The position numbers and the translations under genes were made by a program. Under the pieces are notes generated by a model. The model had not been told where the DNA came from. It was given only the letters and a program-made list of their open reading frames with translations, and ran no database searches. Below are positions 15,293-25,705 of a stretch of DNA of 37,789 nt, one piece after another (the first letter of the stretch is position 1; each line of letters opens with the position of its first letter). Origin of the DNA: an uncultured Lacinutrix sp. (GTDB taxonomy: Bacteria > Bacteroidota > Bacteroidia > Flavobacteriales > Flavobacteriaceae); the NCBI GenBank assembly GCA_937129145.1, contig CAKZMU010000001.1, positions 1-37,789 of the forward strand, read 5' to 3'.

Positions 15293-18200
15293 ATCTCTTC
15301 AAAGTAAAGTGCGCTCTAAATTGCCTAACGATTCCATCACTTGGTTCTTGAAATTCTACAACAAACCAATAATCACTAGAGGGCAATTTTTCACCATTAA
15401 AAGTACCATCCCAACCATTCCCTAATGGATTAAGTTGTTTTAACAATTTACCATAACGGTCAAATATATGAACGGTAGAATTTTCTTGCGAAGACATACC
15501 TTTAATGTTCCAAGTGTCATGATACCCATCATTATTTGGTGTAAAATATCGAGGATAATCTATCACGATTTGTATTTGAGATATTTCATTGCAATTCAAT
15601 AAATCCCTTACATGAATAGTATGCTCGCCTCCTGTTACGTTTTCAAACCTTGGTTCGTTTTGCCAAGGGCCATAACCTAACCTAAATTGATAATCGCCAT
15701 TTCCAATAACCTCGACTTCAATAATATTATTTTCTGAAAAAGTTTCAGAGACAAGGTTTACTGAGATTTGTTCTGGAGGATACGACCCTACAACTTCAGT
15801 CGTTGCTGGAATTCTGCATCCTGTAGCAATATTTGTGGCGACAACCGTATAAAATCCTATAGTCGTTGGCACATATATTGGTCCCATTTCACCATTAATA
15901 ATCACGCTATTTGGATTACTGTTTACATCAGCTTCGGTACCATTATACCATTGAAATGTATAGTCTAACGGGCTTAATTGTGTGTCTATTGGTGGATTAG
16001 GAAAAAACGTAGTTAACGTTGGAGCGATAACAGCGTCCGTATTATCCAAACAAATTACATATTTATCATGTATTCCAATTTCTGGAACCGGATTTACAAT
16101 AAGTGTTAATGGCACAACTATAAAACATTCGTTGGCTACTGGTTGTGCTCTTACATATATTGTTTGAGAAACCGCAACGGTATTTTCAAAATTTGTGAGA
16201 TTGGTGATATTATTGTTGTTTCCAGCAATGGCATCTACTTCAAGTTCGTAATACGTGAAGTTAAAATCTGCAGCATTTAAACCGTTTAATATTTCTATTT
16301 CCCTTCTGGTAATATCAAAATAATCAAACCCATTATTATCCGTTTCACATTCTTCAATGGCTGTAGGATTTTGATTTATGTTATCGTACAAAATCGTTTG
16401 TAACGATAAAGTTGTAGTTGATGTACACAAGTTTGCACCTGTTGCCAACACCACAATATCACGGTTTAACAACGTATTAGTGTAAGCGGTAGGGTTTGCA
16501 ATTGGGTTATTATTATTTAAATCTAATTGTGATTCGTAATACGTAAGCGTTATGGAAGTATCGCCTCCTGTAATTTGATTTTCCCTAACTGTTAAATCGT
16601 AATCAGTAATAATCTGGTCGCTACAAATTCTAATCTCATCAGGTAAAAATATCTCTGGATTTGGGATGACGACCAATTCAAAATTAATATCTGTATTTAC
16701 ACATTCATCATTAATACCATTACCATTGTCAACAAACTCCACACGCGCCCAAATAGTTCTAGCTGTACTATTAAAATTAGTAGCATTTGGTATAACGACA
16801 TTATTTATAGCATCTTGCTCAGTTAAATGATAACTAATTGATACTGGTCGTGGTTGTCCAGCCGAAATTTCTGCATCTTTTGTAGTTAAATCAAAAACTG
16901 CTTGGTTGTTATCACTACACAATTCATAATCGATTATGGTATTATTATTTGGTAACGGATTTACTGTTAACGTAATATGTGGCCCTAGTCCCAAACATCC
17001 ATTCACCACATCACTATCTATTCGCACATAAATTTGTTGTGCAAAAGGCGAGGCATCGTTTCTATGATTTGTGATATCCAATATAGGATTAATTTCTGCC
17101 AAAGCATCCGTTTCACTAATGTAGTAGGTTACAGTTGATTGCGGAAACAATGTTCTAAATTGCGCATCGGCACTACTAAAATCAAACGATGCTATACCAT
17201 TGGTATTATTGTTATCAACTAATTTATTATCACATTCGTAAAAAGCAAAATCATAACCTACAGCTGGAATTTGGCTCGTTCCGACAGTAAGGTCAATTCT
17301 AGATGTTCTGTAACAACCATTAACAGTTTCAACTCGCGCATACACGACATCTGTATAAGGTGTTGGATTTGGATAATTAACAAAATTTGTAATTTGATTT
17401 GCTACCAAACCTGCGTCTGCTTGTGCTTGCGCAAGGTAATAAGTAAATGTTTCGTTTAAGTAATCGGTCGAAATCAAGCTATTCGCTTCGGTTAAATTAA
17501 ACAAGGATATTCCATCGGCATCATCATCACATTGCAATAATCCAACAACTGGAGCAATAACAGGTAGAGGGTTCACCACTAAATCGAAATTTGCTGTAGC
17601 ATAGCAATTAGTGTTTTGCCTATTTTCTATTCGTGCATAAATTGTTTGCGGATTATTGGTGTTTTGAATTGGAGTCGTAATTTCGGTTCCTGCGATAGCC
17701 GAATCTGCTGCTGCTTGACTGTAGTAAAATTTCACTTCAAATTCTGCAGCAGATTGTGTTCCGTAAATTTCAGCTTCTTTTAAAGATAAATCGAACGTTA
17801 CAATGCCGTTAGTATCGTCGCCATCATCAAGGTTGTCACACAATTCAAAATTTGTAGCTACGGCTGTTGGGCTATTAAACACATCGATTACAAAACTGCC
17901 TGTATCGTAACAATTTACATTCAAGTTGTTTTCTATTCTCACATAAATAGTTTCATCTTGATAAGCAATTTGATTTGTATATGGGTTTGTAATTGGATTT
18001 GAATTAGCATCAGCATCAACTTGTGAATTATGATAGCTTACCGAAAAATTAAGAGGCAATTGACTTCCTAGGACTGTTGTGGTTAACGCTGAAAAATCAA
18101 AACTCCAAAAGCCATCATTGTTATCATCGCAAATTAATTGGTCAGGAATAGGGTTTGCAATTGGTGTATCAAAAACATCAATGGTAAATGAGGCTACATT

Positions 18201-19304
18201 ATAACATCCTGTAACAGTATTTTCTAATCTCGCCCAAATTGTTTCTTGAGTATAAGCTATGCTATTTGTGTAAAGACTAGGTAAATTGTTGCTTCCCAAA
18301 TTTGCATCGTTCTCAGTTGGATGATATGTCACAACCGTATTTAGCTCACCATTTTGAATAGCTATATCGTTTTGAGATAAATCGAATTGTGCAAATCCAT
18401 CATTATTATTATCACAAATAAAAAGATTGTTTGCTGCACCTATATTTAATGCACCAAGTACTACAATATCAAATTGAGTTGTTTCAAAACACCCTGAAGC
18501 AGTATCGGTAATTCTAGCGTAAATTGTTTGCGGACTTGTAATATTATTATAATTGGCTGGATTAGGTATTGCATTATTATCTACTTGCGCATCGCCATCT
18601 GTTAAGTAATATTTTACATCTACTCCTGTTTGCGTACCAATAATAATTGGTGTATTGACTGTTAAATCAAACTCTGAAACACCATCATCTACACCATCGG
18701 TATCACATTGTTCAATATCTAATGCTGTCCCAGTTGGCGTATCGATTGTTGGAGGCTCGTTAAATGTGGCAGTACCTCCAAAATCTAAATCAAACCCAGA
18801 AGATGTACTGGACCAATTGTTAATAAACAGTATATATCTTTCTCCAGTATTTACTGTTAAAGGTGCCAGAAAACCATCGCCAGTTCCTGGGCCTTCAGTA
18901 ATGTCCAAAGCACCATTACCTAAACCAGTTGAACCATCACCAAGAAACATTGTTGAAGAACAACGAATAGAGTTATTTAAAGTATTACAAGTAACATTTG
19001 GGCCATATATTGCCCAATCGTAGTCATCTGTTCCATTATTTGGTCTAATGACAAATTCTAAACTACCTGGGTCGTCTATTGTAATTTCTAACCATACACT
19101 CTGGCTTTCAACATTTCCGTTAGGCAAACAGTTTGGAGGAGGGTTAGTTGCAAAATCATTATTTCCAGGACCTGTAGGTGTATACGTGTAATTAATGCTT
19201 CCACAAATAACCGTTGCATTTACACAGTCGTTTGGTTCTTGAGCAGTAGCTCTAAAAACGCTTACTAAAAAAACAAGAAATATAAGATGCTTAATCTTAT
19301 TCAT
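15291..19304 (-). CDS. Giant T9SS type B adhesin with nine tandem modules
   Basis: A secreted protein of 1337 residues. A signal peptide (cleavage near ATAQ-E) is followed by an N-terminal beta domain (about 23-185). Nine modules of about 90-105 residues then occupy about 186-1070; each contains C-D-x-DG, FDLT, YY..DA and TIYARVE..CY. After an Ig/PKD-like domain, the C-terminus has a SprB/CHU_C-type sorting domain with YFTPNNDGYHDTWNI, FDRYGKLLKQ and FTLKR. That domain directs export by the type IX system, and the protein should be displayed on the surface or released. Modules carry conserved Cys pairs and acidic DxDxDG-like loops that could bind calcium. It lies 61 bp after a paralogue with the same C-terminal region, with no terminator between. 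Confidence 0.92.
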   Translation of the reverse strand: MNKIKHLIFLVFLVSVFRATAQEPNDCVNATVICGSINYTYTPTGPGNNDFATNPPPNCLPNGNVESQSVWLEITIDDPGSLEFVIRPNNGTDDYDWAIYGPNVTCNTLNNSIRCSSTMFLGDGSTGLGNGALDITEGPGTGDGFLAPLTVNTGERYILFINNWSSTSSGFDLDFGGTATFNEPPTIDTPTGTALDIEQCDTDGVDDGVSEFDLTVNTPIIIGTQTGVDVKYYLTDGDAQVDNNAIPNPANYNNITSPQTIYARITDTASGCFETTQFDIVVLGALNIGAANNLFICDNNNDGFAQFDLSQNDIAIQNGELNTVVTYHPTENDANLGSNNLPSLYTNSIAYTQETIWARLENTVTGCYNVASFTIDVFDTPIANPIPDQLICDDNNDGFWSFDFSALTTTVLGSQLPLNFSVSYHNSQVDADANSNPITNPYTNQIAYQDETIYVRIENNLNVNCYDTGSFVIDVFNSPTAVATNFELCDNLDDGDDTNGIVTFDLSLKEAEIYGTQSAAEFEVKFYYSQAAADSAIAGTEITTPIQNTNNPQTIYARIENRQNTNCYATANFDLVVNPLPVIAPVVGLLQCDDDADGISLFNLTEANSLISTDYLNETFTYYLAQAQADAGLVANQITNFVNYPNPTPYTDVVYARVETVNGCYRTSRIDLTVGTSQIPAVGYDFAFYECDNKLVDNNNTNGIASFDFSSADAQFRTLFPQSTVTYYISETDALAEINPILDITNHRNDASPFAQQIYVRIDSDVVNGCLGLGPHITLTVNPLPNNNTIIDYELCSDNNQAVFDLTTKDAEISAGQPRPVSISYHLTEQDAINNVVIPNATNFNSTARTIWARVEFVDNGNGINDECVNTDINFELVVIPNPEIFLPDEIRICSDQIITDYDLTVRENQITGGDTSITLTYYESQLDLNNNNPIANPTAYTNTLLNRDIVVLATGANLCTSTTTLSLQTILYDNINQNPTAIEECETDNNGFDYFDITRREIEILNGLNAADFNFTYYELEVDAIAGNNNNITNLTNFENTVAVSQTIYVRAQPVANECFIVVPLTLIVNPVPEIGIHDKYVICLDNTDAVIAPTLTTFFPNPPIDTQLSPLDYTFQWYNGTEADVNSNPNSVIINGEMGPIYVPTTIGFYTVVATNIATGCRIPATTEVVGSYPPEQISVNLVSETFSENNIIEVEVIGNGDYQFRLGYGPWQNEPRFENVTGGEHTIHVRDLLNCNEISQIQIVIDYPRYFTPNNDGYHDTWNIKGMSSQENSTVHIFDRYGKLLKQLNPLGNGWDGTFNGEKLPSSDYWFVVEFQEPSDGIVRQFRAHFTLKR
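16095..18749 (-). repeat. Nine tandem adhesin modules (protein level)
   Basis: The modules are diverged at the DNA level but clear in protein, each with an acidic D/N-rich loop after a Cys, FDLT and a TIYARxE strand before a second Cys. Boundaries are approximate. Four related modules lie in the paralogue at about 20118-21297. Confidence 0.75.
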
Positions 19305-19365
19305 AAATGCTCCATTAAAAAATCGAAGTCTCGAAAATAAGAAAATTTAGAAGGAATAGTTCTTT

Positions 19366-22300
19366 TTATCGTTTTAATGCAAAATGTGCACTATATTCTT
19401 TACTATCTCCTGTATTTGGCTCTATATATTTTACTGTAAACCAATAATCTGCCGATGGGAGATTGTAGCCATTAAAAGTACCATTCCAGCCATTACCTAC
19501 TGGACTTATTTGCTTTAATAGCTTGCCATACCTATCAAAAATAAATATTTGTGCATTTGGTTGTGCATCGATACCTGCTATATTCCAAGTGTCGTTGTAG
19601 CCATCACCATTTGGTGTAAAGAATTTTGGATAATCGATAACCGTAACTGAGGTGCTTGCAAATCCGCAACCATTTTTATCTCTAACCGTCACTAAATGCT
19701 CTCCTAAAGGAACATTTTCAAAAATATTACTGTCTTGCCAAGGGCCATTATCCAAACTGTATTCATAATCTCCTCCACCTAAAGCTTCAACTTCAATGAT
19801 GTGATTATTTGCAAAAGCAGAAGATGTTACTGTTGCAGTTATAGTTGGTGGACCACTCTCCAAAACCACAGTAGTTTCAACACGCTCGCAATTAGTAAGG
19901 TTATTGGTAACCGTTACACTATAATCGCCAGGTAAATTCGCCAAATAACTTGAATCTGTTGCTCCTGGGATAATGGTATTATTTAAACGCCATTCAAATG
20001 TATAATCTACAGTAGATAATCCTGTATCAATTAATGGAGGGCCAATAATTTCGGTGCCATTGGTATTTACACAAATTACATAACTATTATCTAAGGTGAA
20101 TTCTGGTAGTAGATTTACATTTAATGTTAACTCGGTTGTTGCAAAACAAGCAGTATTAATTGCTGAAGTATCATCTACTCGTGCATAAATAATTTGCGGA
20201 TTGGATGTGTTTTCATAAGGTGATATTAAAGCATTAACTCCTGCATCAGCGTCTACTTGTGATTCATAATAACTTACTAAATTAACTACTGTATCTTGTC
20301 CATCCAACACAAAGGCATCTTGTGTTGTTAAATCAAATTGAGCAACACCATCATTTGCATTGAAGTTGTCACATAGTATATATTCAATAGGAACTAGATC
20401 TGCATTTGCCGAAGGCGTGTTAAGCTCTTCAATATTAAAACTCATAGAACCATCACTACAATTGGTGCTTACATTTCTAATGTTCACATAAATGGTTTGA
20501 GGGTTACTAATATTTGTATAAGGGCTCGCTAACGGATTTGCGCCTGTACTTGCATCAGCTGGTGAGATATGATATGTTACTGCAAAATCTGTTGAACTTT
20601 GTCCGTTTAAAATTTCGCTTGTTTTAGATTCTAAATCAAACTGTGCTACACCATCTGCATTTACTTCACATATAAAATAATCGCTTACAGCTGCAGTGCT
20701 TGGCAATTCATTTACTATAATATCAAAATCTACCACAACAAAACATGATGTGGTATTATTGGTCACTCTCACAAAAATAGTTTGAGGTGATGATGTGTTT
20801 GCATAGGCTGCTGGTGTTAAAATAGCATTAACTGCATTTTGCGCATCAGCATTGGTTGAGTAATAGGTTGCTGTAACTCCTAGTTCTCCATTAATAATGT
20901 ATGCCTCGTTAAGCGTTAAGTCGAATATTTCTTGATTATCTCCCGTATTATTATCATCACACAATTCAATATCTGATGCATCTGTTAATGATGCTGGATT
21001 TGGCAATACGTTTAAGTCAAAAGTTGTAAAACCAAAACAACCAGTAATAGCATCTGTAACACGCACAAACAACGTTTGAGAATTAGCAACTGTGTTAGTA
21101 AAAGCTGTCGCTGGGTTTATTGGATTGGTATTGCTTATGGCTTCGGCATTGGTTTCAAAGTATTGTACTGACCAATTGGGGTTTCCACCTGTAATTTCAT
21201 TATCTTTTGTAGTAAGGTCAAAAACTGTAAATCCGTCATTAAGAATGTCATCACACAACTCTAATGGTGTTGGAGGAATTGGTATAACTTCTGGAGATAC
21301 TTCAATACAAACCTGCTCGGTGTATTCGCAACCAAAATCATCAACAACTCTATAAGTATAACAATGTGTTCCAGAACTTGCAGGCTGGACTGTTATTGTA
21401 TTTCCTACGGTATTCGTAATTGATACATCGGCATCCCAACTTTGAGTAGGGTAACTAGGCGTAAAAGCATAATTGGAAGCAAAAAGCGACTCATCAAAAT
21501 TCAATGACCAACTAAAAATAGTACCATCATCAGCTGCTATATGGTCAATTATTTCTAAAGTCCATTGACCATCTATTGGAGTACCTATAAAATCACTAAA
21601 ATCCCCTAATGGTAAATAGGTTCCTTCTTCAACGGTCAAACTTGTTGTTGGCATACCAGATTGAACAACAGGACCATCACTAAGTATAACAGCTCCGTCC
21701 ATAGAAAAACAATATTCCCATCCCTGTCCTGGCCCAGTACCATCAGTTACAATTGGATTTCCAAGACTTAAGGAATTATTTCGCGGTCCATTATGCAAGA
21801 TTACTCTTTGTCCGTTTGGGCTTATGGCAGTTATCTCTAAATCTCCAATATAAGTATGCTCCATTACAATACAAATACTTTCTAATTGAGCAACATTAGT
21901 TAAATTTTGCGATTGAAAACAGTCTAAATCTAATGTAGATGTAAACGTAACTCCTTGCACATCTCCAAGAGCAGTCTCTTCGCCTCCATTAGCACAATTC
22001 GCTATTTGAGTAACTGGAGTCACTACACCTTCTATGGTTGTAGATTCTCCTAAACATAGAATATCATTTGCGGCTTGTGTTCCTGTAAAATCTGGAGTAG
22101 ACGACACGTATATAAAAATAGTTTCTTTGTTCGTACTATTGCATCCTTGAGGATTCGCATCAGTTATAACGAGATTTACTTCATAAATCCCTTCATCATT
22201 AAACGTATAATTAGTACTAAAATTATTGCCTATCAGGGCTCCTGTGAGAGAAACACCATCTCCCATAAATAATTCGTATGAAGCTCCAACACCGCTTACT

Positions 22301-22857
22301 GAAAACGCACCACTTCCATTAAACGTAATTTGGTCGCCTTGACAAATTCTTACTATACCATCTGGGTCAGCAACTGGTGTAGTAGAACCTATACTTGCTG
22401 TAATATTTTGACAAGGTTGAAAGCACGATATAGCAGCTTGCCAACCAGTTGACGTGTTTGTAGCATCTGTACTTTGCACAATTGTTAGGCATCCAAGAGG
22501 ATTTGGTAACACTGATGCTAAAGCAGCAGTAACCAATCCTGGGCTAGTCGCACTAAATGTACCTATTAAGTCATAAGACGCATCTGGTCCATTGTATATG
22601 GTAATAAAATCGGCATTTGCTTCTAAATTAAAAGACGTGAAATCTAATTGTGCCTGAGCCCCTGGAATATCCGGACAAATAGTATGTGTGATATTTTCGT
22701 TATTTGCATAATTACCAGTACTTCCACCAGAATCATAAAAAGTACCTGAACAGGTATTGCTTGTAGTACCATCAGTCATATTTATCACTTGGCCAAATGA
22801 TGAGACTGAACAAAAAACAAAAAATATATAAAGGATTTTTTTTAACATGAGGGTCAT
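19366..22857 (-). CDS. T9SS type B adhesin with CUB, P-domain and four tandem modules
   Basis: A secreted protein of 1163 residues. After the signal (cleavage near SSFGQ) come a CUB-like domain (about 27-143, CSGTFYDSGGSTGNYANNE), a PKD-like domain (about 150-255), and a proprotein-convertase P-domain-like jelly roll (about 320-460: GDLEITAISPNGQRVIL, GQWTLEIIDH). Four modules (about 521-913) of the kind found nine times in the neighbouring adhesin follow, then an Ig-like domain and a T9SS type B sorting domain (FFTPNGDGYNDTWNI, FDRYGKLLKQ, FALKR). The ATG at 22857 overlaps the preceding stop; a second ATG at 22848 gives a more usual signal peptide start (MLKKILY) and may be the true one. No protease catalytic domain accompanies the P-domain. 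Confidence 0.9.
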   Translation of the reverse strand: MTLMLKKILYIFFVFCSVSSFGQVINMTDGTTSNTCSGTFYDSGGSTGNYANNENITHTICPDIPGAQAQLDFTSFNLEANADFITIYNGPDASYDLIGTFSATSPGLVTAALASVLPNPLGCLTIVQSTDATNTSTGWQAAISCFQPCQNITASIGSTTPVADPDGIVRICQGDQITFNGSGAFSVSGVGASYELFMGDGVSLTGALIGNNFSTNYTFNDEGIYEVNLVITDANPQGCNSTNKETIFIYVSSTPDFTGTQAANDILCLGESTTIEGVVTPVTQIANCANGGEETALGDVQGVTFTSTLDLDCFQSQNLTNVAQLESICIVMEHTYIGDLEITAISPNGQRVILHNGPRNNSLSLGNPIVTDGTGPGQGWEYCFSMDGAVILSDGPVVQSGMPTTSLTVEEGTYLPLGDFSDFIGTPIDGQWTLEIIDHIAADDGTIFSWSLNFDESLFASNYAFTPSYPTQSWDADVSITNTVGNTITVQPASSGTHCYTYRVVDDFGCEYTEQVCIEVSPEVIPIPPTPLELCDDILNDGFTVFDLTTKDNEITGGNPNWSVQYFETNAEAISNTNPINPATAFTNTVANSQTLFVRVTDAITGCFGFTTFDLNVLPNPASLTDASDIELCDDNNTGDNQEIFDLTLNEAYIINGELGVTATYYSTNADAQNAVNAILTPAAYANTSSPQTIFVRVTNNTTSCFVVVDFDIIVNELPSTAAVSDYFICEVNADGVAQFDLESKTSEILNGQSSTDFAVTYHISPADASTGANPLASPYTNISNPQTIYVNIRNVSTNCSDGSMSFNIEELNTPSANADLVPIEYILCDNFNANDGVAQFDLTTQDAFVLDGQDTVVNLVSYYESQVDADAGVNALISPYENTSNPQIIYARVDDTSAINTACFATTELTLNVNLLPEFTLDNSYVICVNTNGTEIIGPPLIDTGLSTVDYTFEWRLNNTIIPGATDSSYLANLPGDYSVTVTNNLTNCERVETTVVLESGPPTITATVTSSAFANNHIIEVEALGGGDYEYSLDNGPWQDSNIFENVPLGEHLVTVRDKNGCGFASTSVTVIDYPKFFTPNGDGYNDTWNIAGIDAQPNAQIFIFDRYGKLLKQISPVGNGWNGTFNGYNLPSADYWFTVKYIEPNTGDSKEYSAHFALKR

Positions 22858-23321
22858 TAATTTTGGTTTTGGGACTTAAGTACAATATAATAATCGGTCT
22901 TATCTACTCTAAAAACCTGTGTGCTGTTAGCATAAAAATCGAAATTATATTTTAATGGATTAAATGTTGATTTATCAAACACTTCTCTTTTCATAGAGGC
23001 ATTGTATTTATCAAACAAAGGTACTTGCGATAACAATGTGTAATCTTTAGGGTAGTTAGGCATATTAAGTATTTTTACCCTATTTCTAATAATATTTTTA
23101 ATACTCTTTAAACGCGGTGGGTTATCAAGTATATTGTTTTTAAGTGTTTCGTCATATACTTCACTTAACATTCTCTTTTCTATTCCGCTTAATGGAAGGT
23201 TTACATTTGAGTTAAAAACTATTGTTTTTGAGCCAGAATCATTAGAAATAGATTGAGCATGAGCAGTTTCAGTAATACCGAATAAAAATAAAATACCAAT
23301 AAAAAGTAATGTTTTACGCAT
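22857..23321 (-). CDS. Small exported protein heading the adhesin operon
   Basis: A protein of 154 residues with a signal peptide (MRKTLLFIGILFLFGI, cleavage near AHAQ-S). The mature part of about 130 residues has no recognised domain; it contains helical charged stretches (GIEKRMLSEVYDETLKN, LKSIKNIIRNRVKIL) and ends in a short beta-rich part. Its stop overlaps the adhesin ATG by one base, which indicates translational coupling and a shared job, for example as a periplasmic partner of the adhesin. That role is inference. A candidate -7 element is at 23417-23410. Confidence 0.75.
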   Translation of the reverse strand: MRKTLLFIGILFLFGITETAHAQSISNDSGSKTIVFNSNVNLPLSGIEKRMLSEVYDETLKNNILDNPPRLKSIKNIIRNRVKILNMPNYPKDYTLLSQVPLFDKYNASMKREVFDKSTFNPLKYNFDFYANSTQVFRVDKTDYYIVLKSQNQN

Positions 23322-23409
23322 TTTTTCGTCAATTGTAATAGTGGTGAAAAAGTAAGCAATATTAGATAAATAAAACGTTCTAACCGTTGAAATTATTACA
23401 TATTTCGTT

Positions 23410-23417
23410 CAAAATTA
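23410..23417 (-). promoter_or_regulatory. Candidate -7 element for the adhesin operon
   Basis: TAATTTTG on minus matches TAnnTTTG, about 90 bases before the ATG at 23321. The nearest upstream TTG is only 14 bases away, shorter than usual, so this is tentative. Confidence 0.35.
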
Positions 23418-23456
23418 ATACTTTGTTAATTCAATCGTTAAAATTTAGGAAATGCT

Positions 23457-23464
23457 TACCTTTG
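23457..23464 (+). promoter_or_regulatory. Candidate -7 element for folE
   Basis: TACCTTTG fits TAnnTTTG 35 bases before the folE ATG, but no TTG lies at the proper upstream distance. Confidence 0.4.
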
Positions 23465-23498
23465 TGCCCTGTTTAATTTGTTTTAGATAACAGTAATT

Positions 23499-24176
23499 AT
23501 GAAAATAGAAAGAGAAATTGAAGATTTTGATTCATTAGGAGATAATCATGTTGGAACCTCTTCAAACACACCATTAAGAGCAGATGCTTTTAAGTTGACA
23601 AAAGAAGAAAAAGTTGATATCATTAAAGATGATGTAAGACACATCATGGAAACACTTGGTTTAGACCTTACAGATGACAGCTTAAAAGGCACACCAAATC
23701 GTGTAGCTAAAATGTTTGTAAATGAAATTTTTGGCGGCTTAGACCCTGACAAAAAACCAAGTGCATCTACTTTTGAGAATAAATATAAATATGGTGAAAT
23801 GCTAGTTGAAAAAAACATTACTGTTTATTCAACTTGCGAACACCATTTATTACCAATTGTTGGTAAAGCTCATGTTGCATACATTGCTAATGGTACCGTT
23901 GTAGGCTTATCTAAAATGAACCGCATTGTGGATTATTTTGCAAAAAGACCACAAGTGCAAGAGCGATTAACTATTCAAATAGTTGAAGAACTTCAAAAAG
24001 TCTTAAATACTAAGGATGTTGCTTGTGTTATAGATGCTAAACATTTGTGTGTAAACTCTAGAGGCATTAGAGACACTGAAAGTAGTACAATTACTAGTGA
24101 ATTTGGAGGCAAGTTTAAAGACAAGGAAACCAAAAGAGAATTTCTAGATTATATTAAATTAGATACACAATTTTAA
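23499..24176 (+). CDS. folE: GTP cyclohydrolase I
   Basis: A 225-residue cytosolic enzyme converting GTP to dihydroneopterin triphosphate, the first step of folate (and pterin) synthesis. The zinc ligands are Cys113 and His116 in STCEHHLLP and Cys184 in HLCVNSRG. Other family motifs are GTPNRVAKM, VGLSKMNRIV and RPQVQERLT. The length is normal with a slightly long acidic N-terminus. It is followed by cysS after 39 bp and then yidD, and is probably the first gene of that operon. It divides the folate pathway with folP at 1935. Confidence 0.97.
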   Translation: MKIEREIEDFDSLGDNHVGTSSNTPLRADAFKLTKEEKVDIIKDDVRHIMETLGLDLTDDSLKGTPNRVAKMFVNEIFGGLDPDKKPSASTFENKYKYGEMLVEKNITVYSTCEHHLLPIVGKAHVAYIANGTVVGLSKMNRIVDYFAKRPQVQERLTIQIVEELQKVLNTKDVACVIDAKHLCVNSRGIRDTESSTITSEFGGKFKDKETKREFLDYIKLDTQF

Positions 24177-24215
24177 TATTGCTCAAAATCAACCAAAACC
24201 TATCCAATCAACAAC

Positions 24216-25703
24216 ATGCAACTTTATAAAGAACAAGAACTAAAAATCTACAACTCTTTAACGAGTCAAAAAGACGTTTTTAAACCTATAAACGAAGGTC
24301 ACATTGGTATGTATGTTTGTGGACCAACCGTTTATAGCAATGTGCATTTAGGAAATGTACGAACGTTCATGTCGTTTGATATGATTTTTCGTTACTTAAA
24401 GCATTTAGGTTTTAAAGTTCGCTATGTTAGAAATATTACTGATGCTGGCCACCTTACTGATGATGCTGACGATGGCGAAGATAAAATTGCAAAAAAAGCT
24501 CGAATAGAAAAAATTGAACCTATGGAAATTGTACAGCGTTATACTGTAGATTTTCATAATGTATTGAGCACATTCAATTTTTTACCTCCTAGCATCGAAC
24601 CAACAGCAACTGGGCACATTATTGAGCAAATTGAAATTATAAAAAACATTATTAACAAAGGCTTTGCTTACGAAGTTAATGGCTCTGTTTATTTTGATGT
24701 ACACAAGTTTAACGAAAGCCATGAGTACGGGAAATTAAGTGGCCGTAACCTTGAAGATTTAGTTCATAACAGTAGAGCGTTGGATGGACAATCTGACAAG
24801 AAAAACCCTCAAGATTTTGCACTTTGGAAAAAAGCCGAACCACAACACATTATGCGTTGGCCTTCGCCTTGGAGTGATGGTTTCCCTGGTTGGCATCTTG
24901 AATGTACTGCAATGAGTACTAAATATTTAGGCGAACAATTTGATATACATGGAGGTGGAATGGATTTAAAATTTCCGCACCACGAATGCGAAATTGCTCA
25001 AGCAGAGGCTTGTAATAATCAAAGCCCTGTAAACGTTTGGATGCATGCCAATATGCTAAAAATGAATGGGCAAAAAATGTCTAAAAGTACAGGAAACTCA
25101 ATTAATCCCGATGAATTACTTTCTGGAAACAATGATATTTTAAGTAAAGCATACAGCCCAAGTGTGATTCGTTTTTTCATGATGCAATCTTCTTATAGGA
25201 GCATTCTTGACTTAACTAATGACGGACTTTTGGCAGCCGAAAAAGCTCATAAAAAACTTATGGAAGCTTTAGGTTCTCTTGCAAAATTAGAAACCTCAAA
25301 TAACACAACCAACTTCGGCGTAGCGTCTTGGAAACAAAGTTGCTATGATGCCATGAATGATGATTTTAATACGCCTATTTTAATTGCCGAATTATTTAGT
25401 GCTGTTAAATTTATCAATCAAATAAAAGATGGAACAGCTACTGTTTCAAAAGAAGATTACGACACATTAACTACTACTGTAAATATATTTGTATTTGATA
25501 TTCTTGGATTACTTAATATTGCCGAAAGCAATGATAGTGGTTCCGATAAATTATCTGATACTGTTGAACTACTTATTAACATGAGAGCCGAAGCTCGAGC
25601 TAATAAAGATTTTGCCTTATCGGATAAAATTAGAGATGAATTAGCAAATATTGGCATTCAGCTTAAAGATGGTAAAGATGGCACGACGTTTTCGACTAAC
25701 TAA
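24216..25703 (+). CDS. cysS: Cysteinyl-tRNA synthetase
   Basis: A 495-residue class I synthetase. The HIGH-type motif is HLGN in [11 protein letters not shown] (about 43-46) and the second is KMSKS (about 287-291). Zinc ligands are the Cys of YVCGPTVY, the Cys in WHLECTAMS and the His/Cys pair of PHHECEIAQ. The C-terminal helical domain includes [17 protein letters not shown], a family signature. Length is normal. Only two bases separate its stop from the yidD ATG, so the pair is translationally linked. Confidence 0.97.
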   Translation: MQLYKEQELKIYNSLTSQKDVFKPINEGHIGMYVCGPTVYSNVHLGNVRTFMSFDMIFRYLKHLGFKVRYVRNITDAGHLTDDADDGEDKIAKKARIEKIEPMEIVQRYTVDFHNVLSTFNFLPPSIEPTATGHIIEQIEIIKNIINKGFAYEVNGSVYFDVHKFNESHEYGKLSGRNLEDLVHNSRALDGQSDKKNPQDFALWKKAEPQHIMRWPSPWSDGFPGWHLECTAMSTKYLGEQFDIHGGGMDLKFPHHECEIAQAEACNNQSPVNVWMHANMLKMNGQKMSKSTGNSINPDELLSGNNDILSKAYSPSVIRFFMMQSSYRSILDLTNDGLLAAEKAHKKLMEALGSLAKLETSNNTTNFGVASWKQSCYDAMNDDFNTPILIAELFSAVKFINQIKDGTATVSKEDYDTLTTTVNIFVFDILGLLNIAESNDSGSDKLSDTVELLINMRAEARANKDFALSDKIRDELANIGIQLKDGKDGTTFSTN

Positions 25704-25705
25704 TC

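Noticed and set aside
15291..22857. Regular repeats that might suggest a CRISPR array or other DNA repeat system
   Set aside because: The periodicity is about 285-315 bp, coding and diverged at the DNA level; it reflects repeated protein modules.
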